This document shows, in pieces, positions 11,162 through 12,548 of a DNA stretch of 12,548 nucleotides. The position numbers and the translations under genes were made by a program. Each line of letters opens with the position of its first letter. Within the stretch, counting starts at the first letter, position 1. Origin of the DNA: Actinomycetes bacterium (GTDB lineage: Bacteria; Actinomycetota; Acidimicrobiia; Acidimicrobiales; Microtrichaceae); assembly GCA_023434535.1 (NCBI GenBank), contig JAEYSR010000104.1, positions 1 to 12,548 on the forward strand, written 5' to 3'. The notes beneath the pieces were generated by a model. It did no database searches and was not told where the DNA came from. It was given only the letters and a program-made list of their open reading frames with translations.

Positions 11162-12436
11162 GTGACCACTCGCGATCCGACCATCGTCTCCCTCGAGCTG
11201 ACAGGTCTCGATCTCGCAGAAGGTCCTGACCTCGTCCCGGCGTTCCTTGACCTGGTTCGAATTGTCGAAGCGATCGTGGACCAGCTGCCGATGCGCACCC
11301 AGATCGAAGACTGGGTCTATGGGCCATTCGACGACCTCGACTTCCGAACCCACCGGCGGCGGCGCGGTCGGCCGTCGAAGCTGACCGAACTGGCGCGTGC
11401 GGTGCTTTCCGAGCAGGCGGACGCCGACGAGACCTATGCGCAGGTCGGCACCTTCTTCGACCAGGTGCGGATCGAAGACCCGACTCTTGACCCGCGTTCG
11501 TTCAGGAGCGTCGGGTCGCGGCGGATCACCATGAAGTTGGAGGTACCGGACGAGGTGGCAGACAGCGTCGCCGAGGGTGTCCTCCGGTGGCTTCGAGCGC
11601 ACGCTCGAATCAACCCGGTCGTGACGGGCTTCGTTCACGTCGACAACGAGGACGACCCGTACACGCATCGGATCGTGGAACGTGCTGGGCTCACCGCCAA
11701 CGAGTTCGACTGGCAGATCCACGGCTACTACTGGGCGGTGCTGCTCACGGAGGGCCACCTCCGCAGGATCGATCTCGAGCAGCTCGTCAGCATCGACGGT
11801 GTCGCCATCGACTGGATCCACCCGAACGAGATGGTGCTCGTCACTGCGGCCCCGACCCCGTCTGAGCTCACTCTCGACTCCGTCGCAGCCTGGCGCACGG
11901 CCTTGCTGCCACTCCTGCGCGAGGGGCTGCCGATCCTCAAGTTCCAGACCGTTCCCGGCTCGACGAGCTACCAGCCTCCCGAGGAACGCCCGCCCGTACG
12001 GAGCCGCCAGCCGAAATGGCTCGTCGAACGTCAACCTGTCCCCTACTACCGCTACGAGCTCTTCGGACACGAAGGACCGGCAACCCCCGTCGCCATGACC
12101 GTCGACGACACGATCCACGACGCCGCTCGGGTGGAAGTCAGCATCGACCTCGCGCCCGGCCACGATCCAGCGCAGTGCCTCGACCTCGTCGACGGCCTGG
12201 CCACTGCCTGGCACGCCGTGTGGACCTCTCGTCTCGCACGCCCGGATCACGGAACGATCATCTCCATGACCCCACCCGAGTTCGCTGACAGCCGCCGACT
12301 GTCCATCCACTGGTCTTTCGAACCAGGCACCGCCGACATCGATCCCGCACTCGCCGCCCTCGCGTGTTCCCTCGGAGCGCTCCAGAGAGAGTTCGACCAC
12401 GACCTGTTCCGGCACATCACCGCAGCATCGGCCTAG
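11162..12436 (+). CDS. Large hypothetical protein of unknown family
   Basis: 424 residues from GTG 11162 to TAG; no good ribosome-binding site precedes it, but the start of sense-like composition agrees (VTTRDPTIVSLELTGLDLAE). Third positions are strongly G/C and an antisense frame spans it, which I treat as a shadow. Visible parts are a helical N-terminus (FLDLVRIVEAIVDQLP), a basic stretch (RTHRRRRGRPSKLTE), a strand-rich middle (HGYYWAVLLTEGHLRRIDLE, then NEMVLVTAAPT), and a second domain from about 270 with PYYRYELFGHEG, ARVEVSIDLAPGHDPAQCLD and LATAWHAVW. The two halves may be duplicated alpha/beta domains. No signal or membrane segment and no recognised motif. It is the longest gene of the array; a GC hairpin follows it. 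Confidence 0.8.
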   Translation: MTTRDPTIVSLELTGLDLAEGPDLVPAFLDLVRIVEAIVDQLPMRTQIEDWVYGPFDDLDFRTHRRRRGRPSKLTELARAVLSEQADADETYAQVGTFFDQVRIEDPTLDPRSFRSVGSRRITMKLEVPDEVADSVAEGVLRWLRAHARINPVVTGFVHVDNEDDPYTHRIVERAGLTANEFDWQIHGYYWAVLLTEGHLRRIDLEQLVSIDGVAIDWIHPNEMVLVTAAPTPSELTLDSVAAWRTALLPLLREGLPILKFQTVPGSTSYQPPEERPPVRSRQPKWLVERQPVPYYRYELFGHEGPATPVAMTVDDTIHDAARVEVSIDLAPGHDPAQCLDLVDGLATAWHAVWTSRLARPDHGTIISMTPPEFADSRRLSIHWSFEPGTADIDPALAALACSLGALQREFDHDLFRHITAASA

Positions 12437-12444
12437 ACGACCTT

Positions 12445-12474
12445 CGGGGCCAGGACGCTTCGGGCACGGCCCCG
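12445..12474 (+). terminator. 7-bp GC hairpin after the 424-residue gene
   Basis: CGGGGCC (12445-12451) pairs perfectly with GGCCCCG (12468-12474) around a 16-base loop, starting 8 bases past the stop at 12436. No T-run follows. Terminator for the upstream gene is the likeliest role. Confidence 0.45.
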
Positions 12475-12497
12475 GCATGCAGTGCCGACTACGCGGC
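12474..12497 (+). repeat. Junction motif copy 11 (GCCG-actacg-CGGC)
   Basis: GGCA-tgcag-TGCC (12474-12486) overlaps GCCG-actacg-CGGC (12484-12497). The second hairpin carries the CTACG core and continues GCGGCGGTGACGG, close to the copy at 7655 (CTACGCGGCCGTGTCGG). Confidence 0.4.
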
Positions 12498-12540
12498 GGT
12501 GACGGCGTCGGGTCGATTCGTGTCACCCTGAGGCTGTGAG

Positions 12541-12545
12541 AGGAG
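12541..12545 (+). promoter_or_regulatory. Shine-Dalgarno match at the right edge
   Basis: AGGAG lies 3 bases before the window ends, after GTGAG. It may serve a + strand gene that starts just outside the window. Confidence 0.3.
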
Positions 12546-12548
12546 CGC

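Noticed and set aside
11089..11229. Short + ORF (MNPSEEAIRTWLPAVFLL...) before the 424-residue gene
   Set aside because: It overlaps that gene out of frame and becomes Arg/Ser/Asp-rich within 25 residues; no ribosome-binding site.
11075..12526. Minus-strand open frame of 483 codons antisense to the 424-residue gene
   Set aside because: Its composition (runs of Arg, Asp, Gly, Val, His) is that expected from the complement of a GC-rich gene. The + frame has the better codon pattern and protein character.
1..12548. CRISPR array, tRNA or rRNA genes
   Set aside because: No regularly spaced direct repeats of 25-40 bases, no CCA-ended cloverleaf and no rRNA-like segments were seen by eye on either strand.

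Overview
The window is GC-rich (roughly two thirds G+C by eye) and its strongest ORFs have C or G in most third codon positions. Together with the lipoprotein-rich content and GTG starts, this suggests a chromosome of Actinomycetota, possibly the Acidimicrobiia lineage. No rRNA, tRNA or phylogenetic marker gene is present, so the taxonomy is an inference. I saw no replication genes, phage structural genes, CRISPR repeats or integrase.

The left part (1-3306) is an ordinary co-oriented block on the + strand: the 3' end of one gene, a secreted Cys-containing protein, a cupin, a lipoprotein with TolB/PD40 beta-propeller repeats, and a small lipoprotein whose GTG start overlaps the stop of the preceding reading frame. 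The propeller frame is interrupted by one TGA. A coding-looking stretch of 40 codons follows it and ends in a GTGA overlap with the next gene.

The right part (3307-12548) is different in kind. It is a train of mostly single, small, unrelated genes in mixed orientation, separated by gaps of about 60-260 bp rich in inverted repeats. In order they are: a lipoprotein (-), a SAM methyltransferase (-), an unknown (+), a two-helix membrane protein (+), an acidic unknown (-), a minimal HAD-like protein (-), a membrane protein (-), a DUF6572-like protein (-), a small unknown (+), a relic of an IS110-family transposase (+), an unknown (-), an ankyrin-like lipoprotein (-), a SMI1/KNR4 (SUKH) protein (-), and a 424-residue unknown (+). 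Almost every gap holds a degenerate motif close to CCGGCAYTAYNCG, often beside or inside a small hairpin. Spacing between copies is about 0.4-1.5 kb, so one gene, or occasionally two, sits between successive copies.

This resembles the layout of an integron cassette array or of a region peppered with REP-type palindromes. It matches neither canonical attC sites nor a complete known system, and no recombinase or REP-associated transposase lies in the window. The motif and its link to the one-gene modules is the main candidate for something undescribed. The array also holds decayed pieces (the IS110 tail, a C-terminal membrane fragment, an antisense ORF without its own stop), consistent with repeated insertion and loss.
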